From positions 145,751 through 209,750 of the forward strand of contig JAHZDZ010000001.1 in assembly GCA_019422105.1 (NCBI GenBank): a stretch of DNA of 64,000 nucleotides. Direction: 5' to 3'. Shown here one piece after another: positions 31,891 to 40,486 of this stretch (positions are counted from its first letter, which is position 1; each line of letters opens with the position of its first letter). This DNA is from Bacillota bacterium. Its GTDB lineage: Bacteria > Bacillota > Clostridia > Lachnospirales > Anaerotignaceae. A program made the translations under genes and the position numbers. The notes below the pieces were generated by a model. It saw only the letters and a program-made list of their open reading frames with translations. It did not search any database and had not been told where the DNA came from.

Positions 31891-32493
31891 TTATTTAGAA
31901 TACAACTCGACGATAAATGTCTCTTCAACAGGAACATCGATCTGCTCTCTCTGTGGTCTTGCCGTAACTGTACCGCTTAAAGCGTCATGGTTAGCGGAAA
32001 GCCATTCGGGAACAATTCTGGAAGCGGTTACATCCAGAATGTCTTTATATCTTTGCATATCCTTGTATTTCTCTTTGATTTCCACAACATCGCCAACCTT
32101 TACCTGATAGGATGGGATGTCAACTGCCTTGCCGTTTACAAGAACATGCTTATGACGGCAAATCTGTCTTGCTTCTTTTCTTGTTCTGCCGTATCCAAGG
32201 CGGAACAGGACATTGTCAAGTCTCATCTCAAGAAGCATCAGTAAGTTTTCACCAGGAATACCTTCTTTTTTCGCCATTTTTTCAGCTCGTGCATAGTATC
32301 CCCTGAACTGTTTCTCCAGTACGCCGTAGATGAATTTTGCTTTTTGCTTTTCTCTCATCTGAAGGCCGTACTCGCTCATTTTTTTGCCTGCTCTGAGCGG
32401 TTGTTTTTTAGATTTTTTATCAATTCCTAAGAAAACCGGATCAAGGTTTAAAGATCTGCATCTCTTAAGAACTGGAACCATATCTCTTGCCAT
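31891..32493 (-). CDS. rpsD: 30S ribosomal protein S4
   Basis: A 200-residue S4, a primary binder of 16S rRNA and, in many bacteria, a translational regulator of its operon. The C-terminal S4 RNA-binding domain is visible (RLDNVLFRLGYGRTRKEARQ, HKHVLVNGKAVDIPS). The N-terminal part has a single cysteine (RCRSLNLD), so it is the zinc-free form. It lies between rpsK and rpoA. Confidence 0.98.
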   Translation of the reverse strand: MARDMVPVLKRCRSLNLDPVFLGIDKKSKKQPLRAGKKMSEYGLQMREKQKAKFIYGVLEKQFRGYYARAEKMAKKEGIPGENLLMLLEMRLDNVLFRLGYGRTRKEARQICRHKHVLVNGKAVDIPSYQVKVGDVVEIKEKYKDMQRYKDILDVTASRIVPEWLSANHDALSGTVTARPQREQIDVPVEETFIVELYSK

Positions 32494-32511
32494 TTATGTG
32501 TGCACCTCCTA

Positions 32512-32913
32512 TTAAACTCTTCTGCGTTTTGGTGGTCTACAGCCATTGTGAGGAACTGGTGTTACGTCCTTAATCATTGTAACATCAAGACCTGCTGCCT
32601 GCAAAGCACGAATGGCAGCTTCACGTCCGCTTCCCGGGCCCTTTACGAATACTTCAACTGTCTTCAAACCATAGTCGCTTGCAGCCTGAGCTGCTGTATC
32701 AGCAGCCATCTGCGCTGCATATGGTGTAGATTTTCTGGAGCCTCTGAAGCCCAGCTGTCCTGCACTTGCCCAAGAAAGAGCATTGCCTGCTGCATCTGTG
32801 ATGGTAACGATTGTATTATTGAAAGTAGACTGGATGTGTGCTTGACCACGCTCTACGTGCTTTTTGTCACGGCGTCTACGTGTGGATGTTTTTTTAACAG
32901 CTTTCTTAGCCAT
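32512..32913 (-). CDS. rpsK: 30S ribosomal protein S11
   Basis: A 133-residue S11 from the platform of the small subunit, near the Shine-Dalgarno helix. Typical segments are AHIQSTFNNTIVTITD, GFRGSRKSTPYAAQMAA and the C-terminal DVTPVPHNGCRPPKRRRV. It is 24 bp after rpsM and 18 bp before rpsD in the alpha operon. Confidence 0.98.
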   Translation of the reverse strand: MAKKAVKKTSTRRRRDKKHVERGQAHIQSTFNNTIVTITDAAGNALSWASAGQLGFRGSRKSTPYAAQMAADTAAQAASDYGLKTVEVFVKGPGSGREAAIRALQAAGLDVTMIKDVTPVPHNGCRPPKRRRV

Positions 32914-32937
32914 GGATTACTAACCTCCTTATATTAC

Positions 32938-33306
32938 TTATTTTTTCTTGTTAGCAACAGTTTTTCTAGGGCCTTTTCTTGTCCTAGCATTTGTTTTGGT
33001 TTTCTGTCCTCTTACAGGGAGACCTTTTCTGTGACGGATTCCCCTGTAGCATCCAATCTCCATAAGACGCTTGATGTTAAGAGCAATCTCACGTCTCAAA
33101 TCACCCTCAACTTTCTGTGATTTATCAATAACCTCACGAATTCTGGAAACTTCGTCGTCAGTCAAATCTCTTACTCTGGTATCCGGATTTACTCCAGCTT
33201 CAGCTAATATTCTCGCTGCGCTTGGCTGGCCGATACCGTAAATATAAGTAAGACCAATCTCAACGCGTTTCTCTCTTGGTAAGTCTACACCAGCAATACG
33301 TGCCAT
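32938..33306 (-). CDS. rpsM: 30S ribosomal protein S13
   Basis: A 122-residue S13 of the small-subunit head, contacting the P-site tRNA and L5 across the interface. It starts MARIAGVDLPREKRVEIGL. The ATG at 33306 is used because AGGAGGTGCAAATATAC precedes it. The C-terminus has GLPVRGQKTKTNARTRKGP and a basic tail. A gap of about 200 bp without features separates it from rpmJ. Confidence 0.97.
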   Translation of the reverse strand: MARIAGVDLPREKRVEIGLTYIYGIGQPSAARILAEAGVNPDTRVRDLTDDEVSRIREVIDKSQKVEGDLRREIALNIKRLMEIGCYRGIRHRKGLPVRGQKTKTNARTRKGPRKTVANKKK

Positions 33307-33509
33307 GTATATTTGCACCTCCTGAATTTAGTAGTGAATAGTTCCTTACGGGAATCGCTCCCTTTATTTCTAACATTGGTTTTTCGGATTTCTGTCTAAC
33401 AAAAAGCAGCCGCGCTTAAACAGTTCACGAAAAACATATCGACGGTTTTCGTTTCGGACGGTTTTCAAGGGTTCCTGCCCCTTTTTTAAACCATGTTAAG
33501 CACAAATTA

Positions 33510-33623
33510 TCAACCCTGTCTCTGTTTGTGCTTTGGATTTTCACAAATGACCATTACACGACCTTTTCTCTTGATAATTCTGCATTTTTCACACATTGGC
33601 TTTACAGATGGTCTTACTTTCAT
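33510..33623 (-). CDS. rpmJ: 50S ribosomal protein L36
   Basis: A 37-residue L36, too short for usual gene-length cut-offs. It begins MKVRPSVKPMCEKCRI and ends ICENPKHKQRQG. The zinc ligands are the two cysteines of CEKC, a third in VICEN and the histidine of KHKQ, so this is the zinc-binding form. AAGGAGCGATCACA precedes the ATG at 33623. It lies between infA and rpsM as in other Firmicutes. Confidence 0.96.
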   Translation of the reverse strand: MKVRPSVKPMCEKCRIIKRKGRVMVICENPKHKQRQG

Positions 33624-33639
33624 TGTGATCGCTCCTTCC

Positions 33640-33858
33640 TTATTTCGCTCTCCAGATGATTCTTCCTTTCGTCAAATCATAGGGAGACATTTCAATTAAC
33701 ACTTTATCACCGGGAAGTATACGTATGAAGTTCATACGAAGCTTTCCCGAAATATGCGCCAAAATTTTATGCCCGTTTTCCAGTTCAACCTGAAACATGG
33801 CGTTAGGCAGTTTTTCCAATACGGTTCCTTCTACTTCTATAACATCGTCTTTTGACAA
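33640..33858 (-). CDS. infA: Translation initiation factor IF-1
   Basis: A 72-residue OB-fold protein that occupies the A site during initiation. It starts MSKDDVIEVEGTVLEKLPNA and ends with PYDLTKGRIIWRAK, matching the family along its full length. It is 16 bp before rpmJ and follows the KOW-domain gene. Confidence 0.98.
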   Translation of the reverse strand: MSKDDVIEVEGTVLEKLPNAMFQVELENGHKILAHISGKLRMNFIRILPGDKVLIEMSPYDLTKGRIIWRAK

Positions 33859-33891
33859 AGTCTAGAACCTCCTTAAATAACTAACTTCTTT

Positions 33892-34143
33892 TTACGCTTC
33901 CATCTTTAATGCTTTTCTTATTTCAGCATCTAAAATATAGTCCTTGTTTTCCAGCTTTTTTTTGATTGTCTCATTTATTTCGTTGGTCGCCTGAACATGC
34001 TTACTCTTTTTCTTTTTTGGATGTTCAAGCTTTCTCAAGCGGCCGTCCGCCAGATACACGTAATCCCCTTCCACAGAGGTTACTATAAATGGCCTGCCCT
34101 TATCACGCCCGCCTTTGGAATAAACTATCTGTCCTGTCTCCAT
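33892..34143 (-). CDS. KOW-domain RNA-binding protein (L14e/L6e/L27e-like)
   Basis: An 83-residue basic protein. The N-terminal 45 residues form a KOW motif (QIVYSKGGRDKGRPFIVTS, DGRLRKLEHPKKKK), the small barrel found in ribosomal proteins and NusG. The rest is charged and helical. Such genes are regularly found between map and infA in Clostridia, and the protein is presumed to bind ribosomal RNA, but no precise role is known to me. Confidence 0.88.
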   Translation of the reverse strand: METGQIVYSKGGRDKGRPFIVTSVEGDYVYLADGRLRKLEHPKKKKSKHVQATNEINETIKKKLENKDYILDAEIRKALKMEA

Positions 34144-34249
34144 TTATCTCACCTCAAGAAGTATTCCGGCACGTTTGAATGCAAACGGTTTTTACCGCTA
34201 AAAAACCTGTCACAATGAATTATAAACGTTGCTTTGGCACTTGTAAAGG

Positions 34250-34996
34250 TTATAAAGTAAGAAGTTCGGGCTCTCCGTCTGTTATAAGAACTGTATTTTC
34301 ATAATGAGCTGCGTTTGAACCATCTTTTGTTACAGCAGTCCAGTCGTCATCAAGGATTTCCAGGTGATAGCTTCCGGCTGTCACCATAGGCTCTATGGCT
34401 ATTACCATGCCCTTTTGCAGCCTTGGACCCCGGGAGGCCTGCCTGTAATTGGGCACAGCCGGATCTTCATGCATATGCCTTCCAATACCGTGACCTACGT
34501 AGTCGCGTACTACCCCAAAACCGTTTGCCTCAACATACGCCTGTACGGCAGCCCCTATTTCGTGAAGGTGGCATCCCGCCTTGGCAAACTTAATCCCCTC
34601 AAAAAAACTTTGTTTTGTAACATCTATCAGCTTCTGGTCTAAAGCGGTGATTTCGCCTACCCCATAGGTTCTGGCACAGTCACCGTGGTAACCGCCGATA
34701 AAGCTTCCCATATCAATACTGATAATATCGCCATTTTTTAACTTTCTTAAACTCGGTATCCCATGAACAATTTCTTCATTGACAGAAGTACATATGGATG
34801 CGGGAAAACCACCGTAGCCCTTAAAGGAAGGCTCTGCGCCCTGGCTTCTGATATAGTCTTCCGCTATGCGGTCAAGCTCAAGGGTTGTGATACCGGGCTT
34901 AATTTCGTTGCGGAGTATCTCGTCAAGCCTTACTAAAATCTGACCTGCAACGCGCATCTTTTCAATTTGTTCCTGCGTTTTAATCGTGATTGCCAT
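34250..34996 (-). CDS. map: Methionine aminopeptidase, type I
   Basis: A 248-residue metallo-aminopeptidase that removes the N-terminal Met from nascent proteins. The family segments carrying metal ligands are visible: SIDMGSFIGGYHGDCART (two Asp), DYVGHGIGRHMHEDP (His) and MVIAIEPM (Glu). Its ATG shares the last A of the adk stop codon (TAATG), so the two are translationally coupled. Confidence 0.97.
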   Translation of the reverse strand: MAITIKTQEQIEKMRVAGQILVRLDEILRNEIKPGITTLELDRIAEDYIRSQGAEPSFKGYGGFPASICTSVNEEIVHGIPSLRKLKNGDIISIDMGSFIGGYHGDCARTYGVGEITALDQKLIDVTKQSFFEGIKFAKAGCHLHEIGAAVQAYVEANGFGVVRDYVGHGIGRHMHEDPAVPNYRQASRGPRLQKGMVIAIEPMVTAGSYHLEILDDDWTAVTKDGSNAAHYENTVLITDGEPELLTL

Positions 34997-35634
34997 TAAG
35001 CTCGCTCTCCTAATTCCTTAATAATGGATTGTGCGATTTCATCAATATCTCCTAAGCCATTTACTTCTAAAAGCAGATTTTCATCTTTGTAGTATTCAAG
35101 TAGAGGAGCGGATGATTCATGGAATGTCCTTAAACGTGCAAGGCCTGTTTCATAGGTATCATCTTTGCGCTGTACAAGCGCCTCGCCGCAAACATCACAA
35201 ATACCTGGAACCTTCGGGGGATTTGTTGTTTTGTGGAAAGATGCACCGCATTTTGGACAAGTCAATCTTCCTGTAATCCTGTCAAGCATAACGCCGTCCG
35301 CTACATTGATGTAAATTGCCCTGTCGATTTTTCCAACCAGCTCATCCAGCTTTTCAGCCTGCACCTTTGTGCGTGGGAAACCATCTAAAATAAATCCGTT
35401 TTTGCAGTCATCCTGTTGGATGCGCTCCTTTACGATTTCAATTATCATATCGTCTGAAACAAGCTTCCCGGCAGCCATAACACTCTGGCATGCTTTCCCA
35501 AGCTCTGTTCCACGGCTGATTTCTTCCCTTAACATATCGCCTGTTGAAATATAGGCCAGCTGATAATAAGCAATCAGCTTCCTTGCCTGTGTCCCCTTCC
35601 CCGCAGCTGGAGCACCAATAAGAACAAGTTTCAT
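34996..35634 (-). CDS. adk: Adenylate kinase (zinc-binding long form)
   Basis: A 212-residue AMP kinase that balances ATP, ADP and AMP. The P-loop is GAPAAGKGTQ near residue 7, and the AMP site includes GDMLRE and GFPRTKVQAE. The LID contains four cysteines (CPKCGASF and CDVCGEA), the zinc knot of Gram-positive enzymes. The ATG at 35634 follows GAGGGGAATAGAA; the earlier in-frame ATG lacks a site. It lies between secY and map. Confidence 0.98.
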   Translation of the reverse strand: MKLVLIGAPAAGKGTQARKLIAYYQLAYISTGDMLREEISRGTELGKACQSVMAAGKLVSDDMIIEIVKERIQQDDCKNGFILDGFPRTKVQAEKLDELVGKIDRAIYINVADGVMLDRITGRLTCPKCGASFHKTTNPPKVPGICDVCGEALVQRKDDTYETGLARLRTFHESSAPLLEYYKDENLLLEVNGLGDIDEIAQSIIKELGERA

Positions 35635-35712
35635 TTCTATTCCCCTCTTTTTCACATAAATTCTCCGACCCGGTCCGGGAAATGCCTCGGCATTCCCCTG
35701 TCCTAGGTCAAA

Positions 35713-36978
35713 TTAATCGTTTAAGAATCCTTTATAATGTCTCATCAGTAATTGAGACTCCAAGGCTTTTACTATATCAAGCGCAACACCAACAACGATG
35801 ATAAGTGTTGTACCACCAAAGCCTACATTAATTTTGAATACCCACTGTAACACGATGGGAACCAGCGCCAGTACAGAATAGCAAAGAGCTCCAACCAGCG
35901 TAATGCGGTTGACCACTTTTGTAATATAGTTGCTGGTTGGCTGTCCCGGACGGATACCCGGAATAAAGCCGCCGTTTTTCTTCATATTCTCCGCGATCTC
36001 ATTTGGATTAATCACAATTGAGGTATAGAAATAGGTGAAGAAAATGATTAAAAGAACATATAAAACAGCGCCTGTCGGTGATGTCATCCTTAAAAATTCA
36101 ATTACTTTTGTAAGCACAGGACCCTTATTGGCAATAAACTGACCGATTGTTTCAGGGAACTGCAGCAGTGAAATAGCGAAAATGATGGAAATAACGCCTG
36201 AAGTATTTACCTTGATTGGCATGAAGGTTGACTGACCGCCGACCGTTCTTCTGCCCATCATTTTGGAGGAATACTGCACAGGGAGTTTCCGCTCGCCCTC
36301 CTGTAAAAGTACAATAAATACCAATACAAGAATTAATATAACCAAAATTGCTGCAACTTTCATCCAGCCGCCCATGCCACTGCCCTTTGCTGTAAGGTAA
36401 AGGCTGCTGACAGCTGTTGGAAGGTTTGAAATAATATTGATAAAGATAATCATAGAGGAACCATTGCTGACACCCTTTGCAGTAATCTGCTCCGCCATCC
36501 ACATAATGAATGTCGTACCTGCGATTAACGTGGCAACAACAATTGCATAGTAGAAAATGCTGTCAGACTGCATAAATGCTTTATAGCTGTAGGTAATGCC
36601 AATACCCTGGATAAACGCAAGGGCAACTGTCAGATAACGGCTGTAGGACTGGATTTTTTTCCTGCCCTCCTCGCCCTCTTTTGACATTTGTTCCAGCTTT
36701 GGTATTGCTATTGTCAACAGCTGCATGATAATGGATGCATTGATATATGGTCCAATACCCATTGCAAAAATAGAAAACCTGGAATTTGCGCCTCCGGCAA
36801 TAATATTGTACAGTGTACCTGCGCTGCCTGCACCAACCATGCCTTTCACCGCTATAACGTCAATACCCGGCAAAGCAATATGGCTTCCAAGCCTTACAAT
36901 AGCAAGTATCATGAGAGTGTAAAGGATTTTGTTGCGGATATCCTTTACCTTCCATGCGTTAATAAAGATATTAAACAA
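35713..36978 (-). CDS. secY: Preprotein translocase subunit SecY
   Basis: A 421-residue protein with ten transmembrane segments, the channel of the Sec export machine. Family signatures include GIGPYINASIIMQLL near residue 75 and the cytoplasmic loop EQMSKEGEEGRKK. It starts with TTG at 36978 directly after the rplO stop codon, with GAGGTGA six bases before. It is the usual membrane protein gene of the spc operon. Confidence 0.98.
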   Translation of the reverse strand: MFNIFINAWKVKDIRNKILYTLMILAIVRLGSHIALPGIDVIAVKGMVGAGSAGTLYNIIAGGANSRFSIFAMGIGPYINASIIMQLLTIAIPKLEQMSKEGEEGRKKIQSYSRYLTVALAFIQGIGITYSYKAFMQSDSIFYYAIVVATLIAGTTFIMWMAEQITAKGVSNGSSMIIFINIISNLPTAVSSLYLTAKGSGMGGWMKVAAILVILILVLVFIVLLQEGERKLPVQYSSKMMGRRTVGGQSTFMPIKVNTSGVISIIFAISLLQFPETIGQFIANKGPVLTKVIEFLRMTSPTGAVLYVLLIIFFTYFYTSIVINPNEIAENMKKNGGFIPGIRPGQPTSNYITKVVNRITLVGALCYSVLALVPIVLQWVFKINVGFGGTTLIIVVGVALDIVKALESQLLMRHYKGFLND

Positions 36979-37419
36979 CTAGATCACCTCTGCTTTTCCG
37001 CCTGCAGCTTCAATTTTTTCTATTGCGGATTTGCTGAACTGGTTTACTTTTACTGTAAGTTTCTTTTCAAGCTCTCCAACACCAAGGATTTTTACACCGT
37101 CCTTTGGATTGTTGATGAGTCCTACTGCCTGCAATGCATCGATATCTACAATCGCTTCATTGTCAAATACATTTAACGTGTGGATATTGATTGCAATGAT
37201 TTCTTTTGTATTAATACATTTAAAGCCTCTTTTAGGAAGTCTTCTGTAAAGTGGCATCTGGCCGCCCTCAAAGCCGCATTTGCCGCCGCTTCCAGAACGC
37301 GCTCCCTGTCCTTTGTGTCCTCTTCCGGCTGTTTTGCCATTACCTGAAGCATGACCTCTTCCTCTTCTGAAGCTCTTTAAATTAGATCCCTCAGCAGGTT
37401 TTAATTCATTTAACTTCAT
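36979..37419 (-). CDS. rplO: 50S ribosomal protein L15
   Basis: A 146-residue L15 of the large subunit. The Gly/Arg-rich N-terminus (RRGRGHASGNGKTAGRGHKG) threads into 23S rRNA, and the C-terminal globular part ends SAIEKIEAAGGKAEVI. It is between rpmD and secY and shares no bases with secY, whose start follows immediately. Confidence 0.98.
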   Translation of the reverse strand: MKLNELKPAEGSNLKSFRRGRGHASGNGKTAGRGHKGQGARSGSGGKCGFEGGQMPLYRRLPKRGFKCINTKEIIAINIHTLNVFDNEAIVDIDALQAVGLINNPKDGVKILGVGELEKKLTVKVNQFSKSAIEKIEAAGGKAEVI

Positions 37420-37438
37420 TTTGGCACCTCCTTCTTTC

Positions 37439-37618
37439 TTATATCTCTTCTACCTTTACAAGATGAGAAATTTGTTTAACCATTCCTCTGATCGCCGCAT
37501 TGTCCTGCTGCACGACGGAACTGTTCAGCTTGCCTAAGCCTAAAGCCTGAACGGTTTTTCTGTGTTTTGGTATAGAACCAATAGTGGATTTCACTAAAGT
37601 GATTTTTAACTCAGCCAC
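37439..37618 (-). CDS. rpmD: 50S ribosomal protein L30
   Basis: A 59-residue L30 beginning MAELKITLVKSTIGSIPKHR and ending VKQISHLVKVEEI, full length for the family. It is read from a GTG at 37618 preceded by GGAGGTAGGCAAC. It lies between rpsE and rplO, its standard place in the spc operon. It contacts 23S rRNA on the surface of the large subunit and is a non-essential addition in some lineages. Confidence 0.96.
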   Translation of the reverse strand: MAELKITLVKSTIGSIPKHRKTVQALGLGKLNSSVVQQDNAAIRGMVKQISHLVKVEEI

Positions 37619-37631
37619 GTTGCCTACCTCC

Positions 37632-38135
37632 TTAGCCTAAGATCTCTTCAACTGTTTTTCCGCGTAATTTAGCTACCTTCTCAGGTGTAGTTACACAGCT
37701 TAAACCTTGGATTGTTGCACTTACAACGTTTCTCTTGTTGTTGGATCCTAAGGATTTTGTTCTGATATTGCGGATACCTGCAAGCTCCAGTACCGCACGG
37801 GCCGGACCGCCTGCTATAACACCGGTACCTTCTGCAGCCGGCATTAAAAGTACGCTTGCGCTTCCAAATTTACCGGTTGTACCGTGATAGATACTGTCAA
37901 CATCATTTCTTTCAACATAGATGATGTTTTTCATTGCGTCTTCTTTGCCTTTGCGGATAGCGTCTGGGATTTCAGAAGCTTTTCCAAGACCACATCCAAC
38001 ATGGCCGTTTCCGTCGCCTACAACAACAAGTGCTGCAAAACGGAAAGTACGACCGCCTTTAACAACCTTAGTAACACGGTTGATAGTTACTACTTTATCT
38101 TTCAGATCAAGAGTGCTTGGATCGATTCTTTTCAA
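37632..38135 (-). CDS. rpsE: 30S ribosomal protein S5
   Basis: A 167-residue S5, involved in decoding accuracy and mRNA entry. The S5 double-stranded RNA-binding domain is visible as LDLKDKVVTINRVTKVVKGG, RFAALVVVGDGNGHVGCGLGKA and the C-terminal domain as LMPAAEGTGVIAGGPARAV. It is 18 bp after rplR and 14 bp before rpmD in the spc operon. Confidence 0.98.
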   Translation of the reverse strand: MKRIDPSTLDLKDKVVTINRVTKVVKGGRTFRFAALVVVGDGNGHVGCGLGKASEIPDAIRKGKEDAMKNIIYVERNDVDSIYHGTTGKFGSASVLLMPAAEGTGVIAGGPARAVLELAGIRNIRTKSLGSNNKRNVVSATIQGLSCVTTPEKVAKLRGKTVEEILG

Positions 38136-38152
38136 TGTGTCTTCCTCCTTGC

Positions 38153-38521
38153 TTAGAATTTTAATCCGGCTTCTCTAGCTGCATCAGCTAACGCCTGGAT
38201 TTTACCATGGTATACATATCCGCCACGGTCAAAGACAACCTCAGAGATGCCTTTTTCAAGAGCTTTTTTCGCAATGGCTTCGCCTACTGCTTTTGCTCCT
38301 TCCACGGTTGATGTAAACTCTACTTTATCTGCAATATCCTTTTCAACTGTGGAAGCAGCTGCTAATGTGTTGCCTGCCACATCGTCGATAATCTGTGCAT
38401 AAATATGTTTATTTGATCTGAATACAGCCAATCTTGGTTGTTGTGCAGTACCGTTAATTTTATTACGGATTCTGTAATGGCGTTTGATACGGGCAGCCGC
38501 ACGTGATGGCTTTCTAATCAT
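38153..38521 (-). CDS. rplR: 50S ribosomal protein L18
   Basis: A 122-residue L18 that binds 5S rRNA. Recognisable parts are RIKRHYRIRNKINGTAQQPR, LAVFRSNKHIYAQIIDD and the C-terminal DRGGYVYHGKIQALADAAREAGL. It is separated from rplF by an unusually long 211-bp gap that contains a string of five hairpins. Confidence 0.98.
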   Translation of the reverse strand: MIRKPSRAAARIKRHYRIRNKINGTAQQPRLAVFRSNKHIYAQIIDDVAGNTLAAASTVEKDIADKVEFTSTVEGAKAVGEAIAKKALEKGISEVVFDRGGYVYHGKIQALADAAREAGLKF

Positions 38522-38592
38522 ATGGATTTCACTCCTTTTCTTTCCTTATAGGTCTGTTTCCGATATAAACAATAGCTTAGAGACAAACACCT

Positions 38593-38717
38593 TGGGACTC
38601 TGTCCCAAACCCCGCAAGGATTTCATCCTTGACCTGTCAAACAATTACATGGAATGTAATTGTTTGTAAGTTATCGTCCACCTTTTTGAAAAGGTGGTGG
38701 GTGTGGGTGAAACCCAC
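38593..38717. repeat. String of five perfect hairpins inside the spc operon
   Basis: Between rplF and rplR five perfect dyads follow each other: TGGGAC/GTCCCA (38593-38607), CAAGGAT/ATCCTTG (38615-38631), AAACAATTACAT/ATGTAATTGTTT (38639-38665), CCACCTTTT/AAAAGGTGG (38678-38697) and GTGGGT/ACCCAC (38703-38717). Loops are 2-3 nt. The first two resemble the repeats at 29880 and 9702. No T-run follows on the minus strand, so it should not terminate transcription. It is most likely an inserted intergenic repeat. Confidence 0.75.
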
Positions 38718-38732
38718 GGTTTGCATCAGTTA

Positions 38733-39275
38733 TTATTTCTTACCGGTCTTACCAACTTTACGTCTGATTGTCTCATCAGCATACTTGATGCCTTTGCCTT
38801 TGTATGGCTCCGGTGGACGTTTTGTTCTGATTTCAGCTGCAAACTGTCCAACCTTCTCCTTGTCGATGCCTCTGACAAAAATCTTGTTCTGGCCTTCCAG
38901 AACTGTCTCAATGCCTTCGGGATCGATCATCTCTACATGGTGGGAATATCCCAGTGTTAAGTCAAGCTTCTTGCCCTGCTTTGCAGCCCTGTAACCAACA
39001 CCGTTGATTTCAAGAACCTTTTCATAGCCCTTCGTTACGCCCTCTACCATGTTATATATCAAAGTACGGGTTAAACCGTGTAACGCTTTATGTCTTTTTA
39101 AATCACTTGGCCTGGTAACGATTACCTTGCCCTCTTCAATTGCGATGTTCATGTCATCCACTAATTTACGTGTCAAAGTTCCTTTCGGACCTTTCACAGT
39201 AATCAGGTTTCCTTCGCCCAATGTAACCTCTACGCCGGCAGGGATTTCAACAGGCTGTTTACCGATACGTGACAT
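38733..39275 (-). CDS. rplF: 50S ribosomal protein L6
   Basis: A 180-residue L6 near the sarcin-ricin loop and factor-binding site. It begins MSRIGKQPVEIPAGVEVTLG and has the C-terminal signature PPEPYKGKGIKYADE. The ATG at 39275 follows AGGAGGTGCAGAAC. It comes after rpsH; the long gap to rplR is unusual for this operon. Confidence 0.98.
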   Translation of the reverse strand: MSRIGKQPVEIPAGVEVTLGEGNLITVKGPKGTLTRKLVDDMNIAIEEGKVIVTRPSDLKRHKALHGLTRTLIYNMVEGVTKGYEKVLEINGVGYRAAKQGKKLDLTLGYSHHVEMIDPEGIETVLEGQNKIFVRGIDKEKVGQFAAEIRTKRPPEPYKGKGIKYADETIRRKVGKTGKK

Positions 39276-39303
39276 GTTCTGCACCTCCTATATTTTTCGT
39301 CTA

Positions 39304-39705
39304 TTACCAGATGAAAGCAATAACTTCTCCGCCTACGCCTTGATTTCTTGCTTCCTTGTCTGTCATTAAGCCTTTGTTAGTGGAAATAATTGCTGTGCCA
39401 AGTCCGCCCAATACCTTAGGAAGTTCGTCCTTGCCTGCAAAAACTCTAAGTCCCGGTTTGGAAATTCTTTTAATACCGGAAATTACTTTTTCGTTTTTGT
39501 CCTTGCCATATTTTAAACTGATGCGGATAGTGCCTTTAACACCGTCTTCAATCAGTTCATAACCCTTAATGTATCCTTCATTTGTTAATATATCAGCGAT
39601 AGCCTTTTTCATCTTGGATGTAGGCACGTCTACTGTATCATGTTTCGCAGTGTTTCCATTTCTGATTCTTGTGAGCATATCTGCAATTGGATCACTCATT
39701 GACAT
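39304..39705 (-). CDS. rpsH: 30S ribosomal protein S8
   Basis: A 133-residue S8, a primary 16S rRNA binder and, in other bacteria, a translational regulator of the spc operon. It starts MSMSDPIADMLTRIRNGN and ends with the conserved TDKEARNQGVGGEVIAFIW. The ATG at 39705 is 7 nt after AGGAGG. It is 20 bp after the S14 gene. Confidence 0.98.
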   Translation of the reverse strand: MSMSDPIADMLTRIRNGNTAKHDTVDVPTSKMKKAIADILTNEGYIKGYELIEDGVKGTIRISLKYGKDKNEKVISGIKRISKPGLRVFAGKDELPKVLGGLGTAIISTNKGLMTDKEARNQGVGGEVIAFIW

Positions 39706-39724
39706 GTGAATTCCTCCTTTCCGT

Positions 39725-39910
39725 TTACCAGCTGGCTTTCTTTACTCCCGGGATTTGACCTTTATATGCTAATTCACGGAAGCAAATACGGCATATACCA
39801 AACTTTTTCAGTACGGCATGTGGTCTTCCACAAATTCTGCAACGTGTATAAGCACGGCTTGAGAACTTAGGCGCTCTTTGTTGCTTCAAAACCATAGATT
39901 TTTTTGCCAT
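39725..39910 (-). CDS. rpsZ: 30S ribosomal protein S14, zinc-binding type Z
   Basis: A 61-residue S14 of the short zinc-dependent form. The two CxxC pairs are visible in RCRICGRPH and GICRICFREL. It ends IPGVKKASW. It binds the small-subunit head between S3 and S13. The presence of the zinc form at the spc position is typical of Firmicutes. Confidence 0.98.
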   Translation of the reverse strand: MAKKSMVLKQQRAPKFSSRAYTRCRICGRPHAVLKKFGICRICFRELAYKGQIPGVKKASW

Positions 39911-39923
39911 TATGTTCCCTCCC

Positions 39924-40463
39924 TTATTTGCTGAATGGCATTCCGAATAAAGTTAATAATTCTTTCGCTTCTTCGTCCGTGTGTGCTGTTGTAACGAAGA
40001 TAATATCCATACCTCTGATTTTGTCTACTTTATCGTATTCAATTTCAGGGAAAATAAGCTGTTCCTTGATACCTAATGTATAGTTGCCGCGTCCGTCAAA
40101 GGAGTTTCCCTTAACGCCCCTGAAGTCACGTACACGTGGAAGGGAAATGTTGATTAATCTGTCAACAAACTCATACATTCTGTCGCCTCTTAAGGTAACT
40201 TTGCATCCAATAGGCATTCCTTCACGGAGTTTAAAAGCAGCGACTGATTTTTTAGCCTTTGTTATCAATGGTTTCTGTCCTGAAATGATTGTCAGGTCTT
40301 TTACAGCACCATCAAGAACCTTTGCATTCTCTTTTGCCTCACCTACACCCATGTTTATAACGATTTTTTCAAGTTTAGGCACAGCCAATTTATTTTTATA
40401 TGAAAACTTTTTGGTCATTCCGTCAACAACTTCTGTGTTGTAGAACTCTCTTAATCTGCTCAT
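39924..40463 (-). CDS. rplE: 50S ribosomal protein L5
   Basis: A 179-residue L5, which binds 5S rRNA and contacts the P-site tRNA. Typical segments are VPKLEKIVINMGVGEA, LREGMPIGCKVTLRG, FRGVKGNSFDGRGNYTLGI and the C-terminal IIFVTTAHTDEEAKELL. It lies between rplX and the S14 gene with gaps of 23 and 13 bp. Confidence 0.98.
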   Translation of the reverse strand: MSRLREFYNTEVVDGMTKKFSYKNKLAVPKLEKIVINMGVGEAKENAKVLDGAVKDLTIISGQKPLITKAKKSVAAFKLREGMPIGCKVTLRGDRMYEFVDRLINISLPRVRDFRGVKGNSFDGRGNYTLGIKEQLIFPEIEYDKVDKIRGMDIIFVTTAHTDEEAKELLTLFGMPFSK

Positions 40464-40486
40464 TGTTTACCTCCTTTCACAGACTC

